A program made the position numbers and the translations under genes. The notes under the pieces are model-generated. The model did no database searches. It was not told where the DNA came from and was given only the letters and a program-made list of their open reading frames with translations. This document shows, one piece after another, positions 1 to 8,734 of a stretch of 64,000 nucleotides of DNA (the first letter of the stretch is position 1; each line of letters begins with the position of its first letter). This DNA comes from Halomarina halobia. Lineage in GTDB: Archaea; Halobacteriota; Halobacteria; Halobacteriales; Haloarculaceae. The stretch lies in the NCBI RefSeq assembly GCF_029338575.1, contig NZ_CP119992.1, positions 62,001 through 126,000 of the forward strand. The letters run 5' to 3'.

Positions 1-606
1 TCCCGCGACGCCGATGTCGAACAGCGCCTTGCGGTCGGGGATGCGGCCGTTCATCTTGATGACCGCGCCCATCGTCCCGAAGATGGTGGGGATCGGGATG
101 AAGTAGGGGAGGCTGGCGTTCACGTCGTAGTAGCGACTCATCACGTAGTGACCGAGTTCGTGGACGCCGAGGACGCCGAGGACGGCGATCGCGAACGGCC
201 ACGCGCGCAGCATCGCCCCCGGATCGCGCAGGCTCACGTCGTGGCCGTACCACTCGAGTCCGGCGAAGAGGGTCGTCGCGACGGTCAGCAGCGCGAAGGC
301 GATGTTGACCCACGGGACCCCGTCGATCCCCGAGGAGTGCGGTTCGGCGACCAGGGCCGTGCGGCGGTCCTTCACCTCGACGCCGGTGATGGGATCGGCC
401 TCGCTGTCGGTGACGGTCGTGAGGTGGACCTCGTAGCCCGCTTCGCGAAACAGGGGCCAGACGTGTCGTTCGAGCACGTCCGGGGCGACGGTCGGCTCGC
501 CGAAGTAGAGCAGCGTGCCGTCGTCGCGTCGCACCTCGACGACCCGGAACACGGATCGGAACCGCTCGATCGGCGGTCCGTCCGCTGGCTCGTCGACGTC
601 GTCCAT
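1..606 (-). CDS. Site-2 protease family (M50) membrane metalloprotease, partial
   Basis: Minus-strand reading frame that begins with ATG at 606 and runs off the left edge, so only about 202 N-terminal residues are present. A hydrophilic N-terminal domain of about 95 residues precedes a membrane helix. The zinc-binding motif HELGH lies at about residues 149-153, followed by the GTMGAVI stretch typical of a haloarchaeal M50 subfamily. The family cleaves membrane proteins within the bilayer; the substrate here is unknown. A TATA-like box at 631-638 fits leaderless transcription from this ATG. A second, larger site-2 protease lies at 2109-3902. Family assignment is firm; the missing C-terminus should carry the second metal-ligand motif. 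Confidence 0.85.
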   Translation of the reverse strand, partial: MDDVDEPADGPPIERFRSVFRVVEVRRDDGTLLYFGEPTVAPDVLERHVWPLFREAGYEVHLTTVTDSEADPITGVEVKDRRTALVAEPHSSGIDGVPWVNIAFALLTVATTLFAGLEWYGHDVSLRDPGAMLRAWPFAIAVLGVLGVHELGHYVMSRYYDVNASLPYFIPIPTIFGTMGAVIKMNGRIPDRKALFDIGVAG

Positions 607-630
607 CGACCTAAAACAGGGGCGGCGCGA

Positions 631-638
631 GTATAAAG
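631..638 (-). promoter_or_regulatory. TATA-like box of the M50 protease gene
   Basis: The minus strand reads CTTTATAC here, 25-32 bases before the ATG at 606. This is the expected spacing for a leaderless haloarchaeal transcript. Confidence 0.5.
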
Positions 639-721
639 CCCCTGAATAGGACGGGAAACGGGAGGGGTACGTGCCGTTCGTGCTGCGGTCGGGGCGGGGA
701 CCGTACGCCGTCGGCGATCGC

Positions 722-973
722 CTACGCGAGACTGACTCGCCACGTCGTGGCGCTCGTATACGACCACTTCTCGATGGTCAGATCGCCCGGGGCGTCGCGG
801 AGTTTGACCATCAGCGCGCCGATCTCCTTGGGCGTGAGCCCGACGTCGTCGGAGATGAACTTGCTCTTGAAGTAGATCTCGCCGTCGGCCGCGCGGCGAC
901 GGAGGTACGCGCGGAGGCGGTCTTCCTTGCTCTCGGTGGTCGGCTGCTCGACGGAGTGTGCGGTTGCGCTCAT
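722..973 (-). CDS. Small winged-helix-like haloarchaeal protein (DUF7123 type)
   Basis: Encodes 83 residues with a charged N-terminus, a helical middle and a C-terminal strand-rich part ending in WRVSLA. The pattern YFKSKFISDDVGLTPKEIG looks like a helix-turn-helix of the kind found in short conserved haloarchaeal proteins with no assigned function. It may bind DNA, but no target is visible. A TATA-like box (minus-strand TATATC) lies around 1010-1015. It stands alone between the M50 protease gene and moaE. The gene is very likely real; its role is unknown. Confidence 0.7.
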   Translation of the reverse strand: MSATAHSVEQPTTESKEDRLRAYLRRRAADGEIYFKSKFISDDVGLTPKEIGALMVKLRDAPGDLTIEKWSYTSATTWRVSLA

Positions 974-1244
974 GTGCTGACCTCACCAGTCGCTTTCGAT
1001 CAGGGGGTGATATAGCGGAAGGAATTTTAGCATCGCTTCGGGGCGCTTCACCACGAAACTCGCGTAAAGCACAGCTTTCATCGGTGGATAAATTCCGGCG
1101 AGACGTTTTACGAAGCGCTCCGAATTTTTATTTCTATACTTTATTAAAAGAAATATGTTACTATTACTTACGGGAATCAACCGGTGTTTATTGCCGGAAT
1201 AGGTGGTGGTCTCGGCGTCCCTCCGCCGCCGCCGCGGTCGCGCG

Positions 1245-2060
1245 TCACTGTCGGTCGTGGACCCAGAACTCCTCCTCGACCGTGACTTCCTTCTTGAAGA
1301 TGGGGACCTCGTCCTTGAGCCGGTTGATGCCGTCCTCGACGGTGCGGAACGCCTCCTCGCGGTGGCCCGCGAGCACGACGACGAAGACGATGTCCTCGCC
1401 GTCGTGGATGACGCCGGTGCGGTGGTGCATCCGCACGGCGAAGACGCCCTCGCGCTCCGTCAGCTCCCGGCTGATAGCGTCCATCCGCTCCTCGGCGACC
1501 CCTTCGTACTTCTCGAACTCGAGCAGTTCCGTCCGGGCGTCGTCCGCGCCGTCCTTGGCGCGCACGCGGCCGGTGAACGTCGCGATGGCACCCGACCGCT
1601 CGGCGTCAGGCGAGCGCTTCACCCGGGCGACGAGGGACTCGAGCGTCTCGCGCGGCTCCGTCCCCTCGATCGCCGCCGCGAGGTCGTCGAGGTCCGCGCG
1701 GTCGGCGCGCCCGACGGTCGCGACCACGTCGCCCGCGGGGTCCGCCGCCTCCCCCGCGACGATCGTCGGGAGCCGCGGGTCGGCGACGCCGTCGATCAGA
1801 CAGTACTCGTGCTCCGGCGTCAGGTCGTCGAGCGCCTCGTCGAGGCTGCGCGCGCGGCCGTGGACCGTCGATTCGCCGGGACCGAGGCCGACGACCGAGC
1901 CCGCGCCCTCCGCGCGGAACCCGACGACCTCCTCGAACCCGGGTGCGGGGTTCTCGGGGAGCGCGGAGACGGCGGCGACGGGCCCCGAGCGCGAGAGTCT
2001 GGAGACGAGTCGTTCGGTGAGCGTCGTCGACTCCTCGCCGACGACGGCGACGGCGTACAT
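1245..2060 (-). CDS. moaE: Molybdopterin synthase large subunit MoaE with N-terminal MobB-like domain
   Basis: 271 residues, about twice the length of a plain MoaE. The C-terminal part (about 125-271) is MoaE: it has the FTGRVR strand, the RMHHRTG segment, the VVLAGHREEAF helix and the lysine-rich KDEVPIFKKE catalytic stretch. MoaE inserts sulfur into precursor Z together with a thiocarboxylated MoaD partner to make molybdopterin. The N-terminal part resembles a degenerate MobB-like P-loop domain (VAVVGEESTTLTERLV) and lacks a clear Walker A lysine; this fused form is common in haloarchaea. It is the last gene of a minus-strand series with lysS and pyrH, 48 bases after the protease gene. A candidate MoaD-like partner is encoded at 13400-13804. 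Confidence 0.88.
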   Translation of the reverse strand: MYAVAVVGEESTTLTERLVSRLSRSGPVAAVSALPENPAPGFEEVVGFRAEGAGSVVGLGPGESTVHGRARSLDEALDDLTPEHEYCLIDGVADPRLPTIVAGEAADPAGDVVATVGRADRADLDDLAAAIEGTEPRETLESLVARVKRSPDAERSGAIATFTGRVRAKDGADDARTELLEFEKYEGVAEERMDAISRELTEREGVFAVRMHHRTGVIHDGEDIVFVVVLAGHREEAFRTVEDGINRLKDEVPIFKKEVTVEEEFWVHDRQ

Positions 2061-2108
2061 ACCCGAACAACGCCGGCGCGGCGTCTTTACCGTTGCCCCG
2101 TCGCGCCG

Positions 2109-3902
2109 TCAGGGGAGCAACTGCGGGCCGAACACCATCAGGAAGACCCCCGCGAGCATCGTCATGCTGATGACCGTGGTGATGGCGCTGGTGAGCCGCC
2201 GTCGCCCGCCGTTGGGCAGGGGGAGCCGCGAGACGACGGACTCCGTGCTCGCCCGCAGGATGTGGCCCCCGTCGAGCGGGAACGTCGGAATGCAGTTGAA
2301 GAAGCCGAGGTTGAGGTTGATCCACGCCGTCCAGAACAGCGCATTCGCGAGCAGGAAGACGCCGCCGCCGAGGAACGCGAGCGGTCCCTGCACGACGTAG
2401 AAGTCGGTGATCGGCGCGACGAACCCGGCGAAGTTGTACGTGAGGCCGCTCGCCCCGACCGCGCCGATGAACGGGAGGAACAGCGAGAAGGCGACGCGCT
2501 GGAGGAAGGACTGGACGCTCCAGCCGTCCTGCGAGAGCGCGCCGAGGTACTCGGCGGCCGGATAGGGGGTGATCCCCGTGTCGTCGACCGCGATCCCGCC
2601 CGTCCCCTGCCGGAGCGCGACCCCGAGCGTGCCGCCCTCGACGCCCCGGGTCTCGCCGAGGGTCACGTCGACGGTGCGCGCCTCGCCGTCGACGTAGAGC
2701 TGGACCGACACGGTGTCACCCGGGCTCGTCCGCTGGCGGAGCTCGTTCAACTGCTCGTAGGTCACGACCCGCTCGCCGGCGAACCGCGTGATGACGATCG
2801 AGTGGTCTCCGCCCGTCGGGACGTGTTCCGCGAGCGCGCCGTCGGGGCTCACCGACTCGACGTACGCGCCGCCGACCATCTCGAACTCGCCGCCGGTCGT
2901 CCGCACCGTCGAGACGGGGTTCCCGCGGAGCGCGTCGTAGAACTCGCCCTCGGTGTTGACCGACCGTCCGTTCACCGCCTCGATCCGGGGCGGCCCGCCG
3001 CTCGTGTCGAGGTCGCCGACGACGCTCGGCGTCGTGCGCGTGAGGAGGAGGTCGCGCTCCAGCGTCACCTGCCGCTCCCCGTCTATCGTCACCTGCACGG
3101 TCCGCCCGGCGTCGAGCATCGCGGCGTCGAACTCGGCCGCGTCGTTCACGGGCTGGCCGTCCACCGCGGTGATGCGATCGCCGCGCTCGATGCCGGCTCG
3201 CTCGGCGGGCGACGCGAACCCGGCGTTGTCGGTGCCGACGACGTCACCCACGGCCGCGCCGGGCGCGACGGCGATCGAGCCGATGATGGGCCCGAACAGG
3301 AGCGCGAACGCGAGGACGGCGACGGCGAAGTTGTTCGTCACGCCCGCGGCGAACATGCGCGTCTGCGCCCCGCGGTCCGCCCGGTTCCGCGACTCCTCGT
3401 CCGGCTCGACGAACGCGCCGATCGGGACGATCGTCAGCAGGGCGAGACCCATCGACTCGATGCGGATGTCGCCGACGCGACAGAAGAGCCCGTGGCCTCC
3501 CTCGTGGACCACGAGGCCGACGAGCAGCCCGAGGACGATCTCCGGGGCGACCGACAACGGGAGGAACTCGTTGACGCCGGGGATGACGAGGACGTTCTGC
3601 GGTTCGGTGACGGCGCTCGGCTGCGGGTTCGTGAGCGCGCTGTAGCCCGCGAAGAGGACGGCGAAGAAGGAGCCGAACATCACGACCAGCGCGACGCCGA
3701 TGCCGAAGTTCCCCCACGCCCGCCAGAGGCGCTTCGGGCGGGCGAGACGGTCGAGGAACTCCTTGCCTCGCCGGGTGTGGATCGTCGTGATGGGGCCGGA
3801 GATGCGGACGGAGTCGGGCAACAGCCCCCGCGCCCGGAGGGCCATCGCGACCAGCATGTAGAGGACGACCCCGGCGGCCACCAGCGCCAGCGTACTGACC
3901 AT
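2109..3902 (-). CDS. Site-2 protease family protein with PDZ domains
   Basis: 597 residues. An N-terminal membrane helix is followed by another near residues 60-90, then the HEGGH zinc motif at about residues 133-137. PDZ-like segments lie around residues 215-275 (ERAGIERGDRITAVDGQPV) and probably 330-420. The second metal-ligand motif FPLDGGH is near residue 540, followed by a C-terminal helix pair. This is the full architecture of an archaeal S2P intramembrane protease. It lies 47 bases downstream of lysS and 48 bases upstream of moaE, so all three may be cotranscribed. The substrate cannot be deduced. Confidence 0.9.
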   Translation of the reverse strand: MVSTLALVAAGVVLYMLVAMALRARGLLPDSVRISGPITTIHTRRGKEFLDRLARPKRLWRAWGNFGIGVALVVMFGSFFAVLFAGYSALTNPQPSAVTEPQNVLVIPGVNEFLPLSVAPEIVLGLLVGLVVHEGGHGLFCRVGDIRIESMGLALLTIVPIGAFVEPDEESRNRADRGAQTRMFAAGVTNNFAVAVLAFALLFGPIIGSIAVAPGAAVGDVVGTDNAGFASPAERAGIERGDRITAVDGQPVNDAAEFDAAMLDAGRTVQVTIDGERQVTLERDLLLTRTTPSVVGDLDTSGGPPRIEAVNGRSVNTEGEFYDALRGNPVSTVRTTGGEFEMVGGAYVESVSPDGALAEHVPTGGDHSIVITRFAGERVVTYEQLNELRQRTSPGDTVSVQLYVDGEARTVDVTLGETRGVEGGTLGVALRQGTGGIAVDDTGITPYPAAEYLGALSQDGWSVQSFLQRVAFSLFLPFIGAVGASGLTYNFAGFVAPITDFYVVQGPLAFLGGGVFLLANALFWTAWINLNLGFFNCIPTFPLDGGHILRASTESVVSRLPLPNGGRRRLTSAITTVISMTMLAGVFLMVFGPQLLP

Positions 3903-3949
3903 TGGTGTCAGAGAGGATCGTTCGCCCTAAGAGGGTTTGGTTCCGCTAC

Positions 3950-5626
3950 CTACGACTCGCGTCGCAGTCGCTCGACGACGAACTCGCGCTCGAGCGACGC
4001 GAGGAACGGCCCCAGGCGCGGCCCCTGCTCCTCGTCGAGGAACAACCGGTAGCCGGTCGCAAAGAGGTCGCCGACCTCGACGCCCTCGTCGCGGGCCGCC
4101 TCGTAGATGGCGGTCTGCACGTCCTCGCCCTCCTCGAGACCGGCCTCGACCTCGTCTGCGAGCGCGTCGAGCGCCGCGGCCGTCGCCCCGTCCACCTCGA
4201 CGTCGGGGAGGTCCTCCGCGAGGCGGTAGTTGTACTCGTTGTCGGTGCGTTCCGCCCACGTCCGCGCCCGCTCTACCCTGGCGAGCGCGTTCTCGACGGC
4301 CCGCTCGGACGCGTCCTCCGGGATGTGCCCCGCGCGGCGGGCCATCGCCTCGCGTAGCCCCTCGTCGTCGGTCATCCCCAGCACGGCGGCGAAGGTGTAC
4401 GGCAGGCGCACGCGCTCGGGACGGACCGCGTCCACGGTCATGGGGTAGGCGCGTTCCGCGATCGCCCGCTCCTGGTCCGTCCCCTCGACCTCGCCGAAGT
4501 AGATCGCCTCGAAGCGGTCGAACTCGTCGACCAGCTGATCCAGCGTGCGCACGTCGAAGTCGCGGGCGCGCTTCGGCGGCTTCGTGAAGAAGTAGCGAAA
4601 CACCTCGACCTCGAGCATCGAGAGCACCTCGTCGACGGTGATGACGTTCCCCTTCGAGGAGGAGAGCGCGTCGCCGTTGTAGGTGAACCACTCGTAGACC
4701 ATCGGGACCGGCGGCTCGAAGTCGAGGACCGCCCGGGCGATGTGCTCGCCGCTGGGCCAGGAGCCCTCGGCGTGGTCCTTCCCGAACGGCTCGAAGTCGA
4801 CGCCGAGGACCTTCCACTGGGCGGGCCACTCGAAGCGCCACGGGAGCTTTCCCTCCCGCAGCGTGGCGGTCCCCTCGTGGCCGCACCCCTCGATGGTCCG
4901 GTTGCCCGCCTCGATGTCCGCGCAGACGTAGTCGACCGTGCCCGCGTCGAGGTCGATCCCCGTCACGGCCTCGGTGATCTTCCCGCAGTCCGCGCAGATC
5001 GGGTTGAACGGGACGTACTCCTCGTCGACCTTCTCCTGGTACGCCGAGAGCACCTCTCGGGCGAGGTCGCGCTTCTCGAGCAGTTCGCGGGTGACTCCCT
5101 CGAACTCGCCGCGCTCGTAGAGGTCGGTGTTCGAGACGACCTCGATGGGCACGTCCATCGCCTCCGCCATCTTCCCGAGCAGCCGCGTCTGGTGGTCGCC
5201 GAAGGAGTCACAGCAGCCGAAGGGGTCGGGGACGTTCGTCAGCGGCTTGCCGAGGTTGCGCCCGAGCGCGCCCGGGTTCTCCGTCTCGCCGAGCGAGACG
5301 ACCGCCCAGTCGAGGGTCGCGAGGGTGCGGGGGACCCCCCGGAGGGGATCGCGGTCGTCGCTCGTGAACACCTGCCTGACCTCGCGGCCCCGGTCGCGGA
5401 GCGCCTCCGCGACGAAATAGCCGCGCATGACCTCGTTCAGGTGGCCGATGTGGGGGACGCCGGAGGGGGAGACGCCGCCCTTTATCACGATCGGCTCCTC
5501 GGGGTCGCGCGCCTCGATCTCGTCTGCGACCGCGTCCGCCCAGAACGCGCGGTGGATCTCGCCGGGATCTCCGCGCTCGCCGTCGTCTGCCGCGAGCGCG
5601 TCGTCCTCGACGCTCACGGTCGCCAC
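3950..5626 (-). CDS. lysS: Lysyl-tRNA synthetase, class I
   Basis: 558 residues, normal for the class I enzyme found in most archaea. It activates lysine with ATP and charges tRNA-Lys. The HIGH motif is at residues 59-62 and the KMSKS equivalent is the SSSKG stretch near residue 320. A zinc-binding region (CADCGK, then CGHEG) sits near residues 205-250. The start ATG at 5626 follows pyrH by 37 bases on the same strand. The C-terminal part is the helical anticodon-binding region. No class II LysRS is seen in the window. Confidence 0.97.
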   Translation of the reverse strand: MATVSVEDDALAADDGERGDPGEIHRAFWADAVADEIEARDPEEPIVIKGGVSPSGVPHIGHLNEVMRGYFVAEALRDRGREVRQVFTSDDRDPLRGVPRTLATLDWAVVSLGETENPGALGRNLGKPLTNVPDPFGCCDSFGDHQTRLLGKMAEAMDVPIEVVSNTDLYERGEFEGVTRELLEKRDLAREVLSAYQEKVDEEYVPFNPICADCGKITEAVTGIDLDAGTVDYVCADIEAGNRTIEGCGHEGTATLREGKLPWRFEWPAQWKVLGVDFEPFGKDHAEGSWPSGEHIARAVLDFEPPVPMVYEWFTYNGDALSSSKGNVITVDEVLSMLEVEVFRYFFTKPPKRARDFDVRTLDQLVDEFDRFEAIYFGEVEGTDQERAIAERAYPMTVDAVRPERVRLPYTFAAVLGMTDDEGLREAMARRAGHIPEDASERAVENALARVERARTWAERTDNEYNYRLAEDLPDVEVDGATAAALDALADEVEAGLEEGEDVQTAIYEAARDEGVEVGDLFATGYRLFLDEEQGPRLGPFLASLEREFVVERLRRES

Positions 5627-5663
5627 CCCCCGCCACCGGTCCGGCGGGGGTCGGAACGTCGCC

Positions 5664-6344
5664 TCACGGGACGACCTCCGTCCCCTCGTGCTCGCCGTCG
5701 GCGATGGCCAAGCGGACCGCCTGGGGGTCCGTGCCGTCGAGGACGAGCGTCCGCGTGCCCGAGCGCTGGATGATCTTCGCGGCCAGCAGGTCCACCGGCG
5801 CGTTGCTCCCCGCGCTCATGTCGATCTCCGCGATGATGTCCACGAGGTCGTCGGTCGACACCTCGTCGTAGCGGGTCGCATCGGGGTGCTCGTCCGGATC
5901 GTCGCTGTAGACGCCGGGGACGCTCGTGGCGTAGACGAGCAGGTCCGCGCCGACCGTCTCGGCGAGCGCGGCGGCCACGGCGTCGGTCGTCTGTCCGGGG
6001 ACCATCCCGCCCATCACCGGGACGTCGCCCCGGGAGATCGCCTCGGCCGCGTTCTCGTACGTCTCCGGCGGCGTGGGCGCGGCCCGCCCGTGAAGCGCGG
6101 CGATGAGGAGACGGGCGTTCAGGCGCGTGACGCCGATCCCGAGCTGGTCGAGGGCCATCTCGTTGGCGTCCAGGACGCGCCCCGCCCGGATGTAGTCGCG
6201 GGCGACGCGCCCCCCGCCGACGACGAGCCCGAGTTCGTGACCCGCACCCAGGAGCGACCGGACGACGTCCGCGTAGGCCGCGACCCGCTCGCCGTCGAGT
6301 TCCGGCACGAGGACGCTCCCCCCGATAGAGACGACTGCTCTCAT
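5664..6344 (-). CDS. pyrH: Uridylate kinase, archaeal type
   Basis: 226 residues, the compact archaeal form. It phosphorylates UMP to UDP with ATP. The N-terminal VVSIGGSVLVPE nucleotide loop, the VVGGGRVARDYI segment near residue 42 and the MGGMVPGQTTDAVAA stretch are hallmarks of the amino acid kinase fold. It is the first gene of the minus-strand series pyrH-lysS-protease-moaE and is divergent from the heme protein gene at 6492. The gap between them (6345-6491) must hold both promoters. Confidence 0.95.
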   Translation of the reverse strand: MRAVVSIGGSVLVPELDGERVAAYADVVRSLLGAGHELGLVVGGGRVARDYIRAGRVLDANEMALDQLGIGVTRLNARLLIAALHGRAAPTPPETYENAAEAISRGDVPVMGGMVPGQTTDAVAAALAETVGADLLVYATSVPGVYSDDPDEHPDATRYDEVSTDDLVDIIAEIDMSAGSNAPVDLLAAKIIQRSGTRTLVLDGTDPQAVRLAIADGEHEGTEVVP

Positions 6345-6463
6345 TGCCGTGGCGTAACCGGGTGGGCCGCTTAAGAATTGTCAAGCGCCGACGAGCGTGT
6401 CGTCCGCGCGACGGATCGCGTCCCCGCCCCGGACGCGCCGCCGCCGGCCGAAACTCCAAACGT

Positions 6464-6470
6464 CCTTATC
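6464..6470 (+). promoter_or_regulatory. TATA-like box of the HemQ-ABM gene
   Basis: CCTTATC lies 22-28 bases before the ATG at 6492. This supports that ATG over the in-frame upstream ATG at 6378 and suggests a leaderless transcript. Confidence 0.45.
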
Positions 6471-6491
6471 GGGGCCGTTCCAACCCCCGGT

Positions 6492-8237
6492 ATGCCGAAA
6501 CCACCGCGGACGGACGAGGGCTGGTACGCCCTCCACGACTTCCGCACCGTCGACTGGGACGCGTGGGAGGCGGCGAGCGACGAGGCGCGCGAGCGCGCCG
6601 TCGAGGAGGGCGTCGAGTACCTCCGCGCGCACGAGGACCTGGCCGACGCGGACGAGGGCGGCTCGGCCGTCTTCTCGATCCTCGGGCACAAGGCCGACCT
6701 GCTGATCGTCCACCTCCGGCCCACGACGGCCCACCTCGACACCGCGGAGCGGCGCTTCGAGCGGACCGCCCTCGCGCGCTTCACCGAGCGGACCTCCTCG
6801 TACGTCTCGGTCACGGAGGCCTCGGGCTACTCGGAGTCCGCGCGCGCCTACTTCGAGGAGGGACCGGAGGCGGTCGATCCCGGCCTCCGGCGCTACATCC
6901 GGTCGCGCATCGAGCCGTCCATCCCCGACGCCGAGCACGTCTGCTTCTACCCGATGGACAAGCGCCGCGAGGAGCCCCACAACTGGTACGACCTCCCGTT
7001 CGACGAGCGCGCCGAGTTGATGTCCGCGCACGGCGACATCGGCCGTGGGTACGCCGGGAAGGTCACGCAGATCATCACCGGGAGCGTCGGCCTCGACGAC
7101 TACGAGTGGGGCGTCACCCTCTTCGCCGACGACCCGACGGAGATCAAGCACCTCCTCTACGAGATGCGCTTCGACCCCTCCTCGTCGCGCTACGCCGAGT
7201 TCGGTCCGTTCTACTTCGGGCGACGCTTCCCGCCCGCCGACCTCGGCGCGCTCCTCGCGGGTGAGCCGATCCCGACGGGCGAGGGCGCGAGCGAGGACGG
7301 GGCGAGGGACGACGCCCTCCGTGCGGAACTCGACGCGCTCGGCGCGACCGTCGAGGAGGGGTCTCACGTCGTGCTCGTCCACTCCGAGGCCGACGCCGAC
7401 GAGGTCGAAGAGGCGGTCTCCGGCCTCCGGGGGAACTTCGACCACTACGACAGCCACCGCGGTACGACCGTCCACGGGACCGACGACGGCGCGGCGGTCG
7501 TGAGCGCGTGGGAGACCGAGCGCGCCGCCGACACCGCCGCCGGCTTCCTCGCAGACCTCCCCGGGGTCACCGAGCGGACGACCGGCGCGGTCGGTGGCGG
7601 CTCCGGCGGCGACGCGGCCGGTGCGACCGCGCCCGAGGCGTCCGGGGCCGACGCGGACGACATCCGCGGGGAACTCGCGGACCTCGACGTCTACGCCGGC
7701 ACGCCCCACGGCGAGGACGTCCACGCGCTGGTGCTCTACTCGGAGGCCGACCGCGACGACCTCGTCCCCGAGGTCGAGTCGCTGCGCGAGGGCTTCGACC
7801 GCTACGACACGCACGTCGGCACGTCCGTCTACGAGGCCCGCGGACGCGACCGCCGCGCCGTCGTGAGCATCTGGGAGACGGCGAGCGCCGCGGACACCGC
7901 GGGCGGCTACCTCGCCGACCTCCCCGGGATCGTCGCGCGGGCGGGCGAGGAATCCGGATTCGGCACGATGGGCATGTTCTACACGACCAAGCCCGAGTAC
8001 CGCGAGGACTTCGTCGAGCGGTTCGCCGCGGTCGGCGACCTCCTTGAGGGGATGGAGGGCCACGTCGGGACGGACCTGATGGTGAACGTCGACGACGAGA
8101 ACGACATGTTCATCGCCAGCCAGTGGCGCGGGCGCGAGGACGCGATGGCGTTCTTCCGCTCGGAGGCGTTCCGCGACACCGTACAGTGGGGTCGGGAGGT
8201 GCTCGCGGATCGGCCGCGACACGTGTTCCTCGCGTGA
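6492..8237 (+). CDS. HemQ/chlorite dismutase-like heme protein with C-terminal ABM domain (PitA type)
   Basis: 581 residues from the ATG at 6492. Residues 1-255 match the coproheme decarboxylase (HemQ) branch of the chlorite dismutase family. Tyr143 and Lys147 in the YPMDK motif and His170 in the AHGDIGR motif keep the 27-residue Tyr-His spacing of catalytic HemQ proteins. Residues about 485-581 form an antibiotic-biosynthesis-monooxygenase-like (ABM) domain. A Cld-ABM fusion is known in haloarchaea as PitA. Between them lie two tandem repeats (about 270-365 and 388-483), each with a VxVHSEAD or VLYSEAD strand, a FDxYDxHxGT motif and a WET helix. The role could be heme synthesis, heme handling or oxidative stress; the sequence favours retained coproheme chemistry but does not prove it. 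Confidence 0.85.
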   Translation: MPKPPRTDEGWYALHDFRTVDWDAWEAASDEARERAVEEGVEYLRAHEDLADADEGGSAVFSILGHKADLLIVHLRPTTAHLDTAERRFERTALARFTERTSSYVSVTEASGYSESARAYFEEGPEAVDPGLRRYIRSRIEPSIPDAEHVCFYPMDKRREEPHNWYDLPFDERAELMSAHGDIGRGYAGKVTQIITGSVGLDDYEWGVTLFADDPTEIKHLLYEMRFDPSSSRYAEFGPFYFGRRFPPADLGALLAGEPIPTGEGASEDGARDDALRAELDALGATVEEGSHVVLVHSEADADEVEEAVSGLRGNFDHYDSHRGTTVHGTDDGAAVVSAWETERAADTAAGFLADLPGVTERTTGAVGGGSGGDAAGATAPEASGADADDIRGELADLDVYAGTPHGEDVHALVLYSEADRDDLVPEVESLREGFDRYDTHVGTSVYEARGRDRRAVVSIWETASAADTAGGYLADLPGIVARAGEESGFGTMGMFYTTKPEYREDFVERFAAVGDLLEGMEGHVGTDLMVNVDDENDMFIASQWRGREDAMAFFRSEAFRDTVQWGREVLADRPRHVFLA

Positions 8238-8352
8238 GGGCTCCCCCCCTCTCCCTCCTCGCGCGGGTTCCGTCCGCCGGGGTTCGACGGCATGCCGTCG
8301 CCGGCCGGGCGGTTAACGGTCCGAGGATCGTAACCGAGGACGGGATCGACGC

Positions 8353-8514
8353 ATGGTCTGGGAGTTCCAGTGTCCGGTCGACGACTGCGAGTATTCGAAC
8401 CGGGACAACGAGGAGGCGGTGGTCATCGAGGGCGCACAGGAACACGTGCGCGACGCGCACGGCGACATGCCCACCCGGGACGAGGTCGAGGAGTACGTGA
8501 TCGGCCCCGGGTGA
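8353..8514 (+). CDS. DUF1059 small zinc-binding protein
   Basis: A 53-residue gene starting at ATG 8353. It has Cys7 and Cys12 (CPVDDC) followed by a helix carrying HVRDAH, so a C2H2-like zinc site is likely. This pattern and length fit the DUF1059 family, widespread in haloarchaea and of unknown function. Codon use is typical of the neighbours. It lies 115 bases after the HemQ-ABM gene on the same strand. Confidence 0.75.
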   Translation: MVWEFQCPVDDCEYSNRDNEEAVVIEGAQEHVRDAHGDMPTRDEVEEYVIGPG

Positions 8515-8734
8515 GTTCGGGGTCCTCGCCCTCGATTTTATATACGATACCGGGACCACCGACCCCCGTGACCTGAGAACCGCCGCCGACGGACCGCGGG
8601 AGCGCGACGCGCCCGTCGGCGATCACCGGTCGGCGCGTCGCCCGTTCGCCATCCTCTCTTCGCCACTCCCGTAGCCGTCCCGCCGCCCCGAACCGTCGGA
8701 GCGATATAGCCGGAGCGACTGTCACCCCCCATCG

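Noticed and set aside
1203..4052. Long plus-strand frame of 949 residues antisense to moaE and the site-2 protease gene
   Set aside because: Arg/Asp-rich sequence without motifs; it is a mirror frame of GC-rich genes on the other strand.
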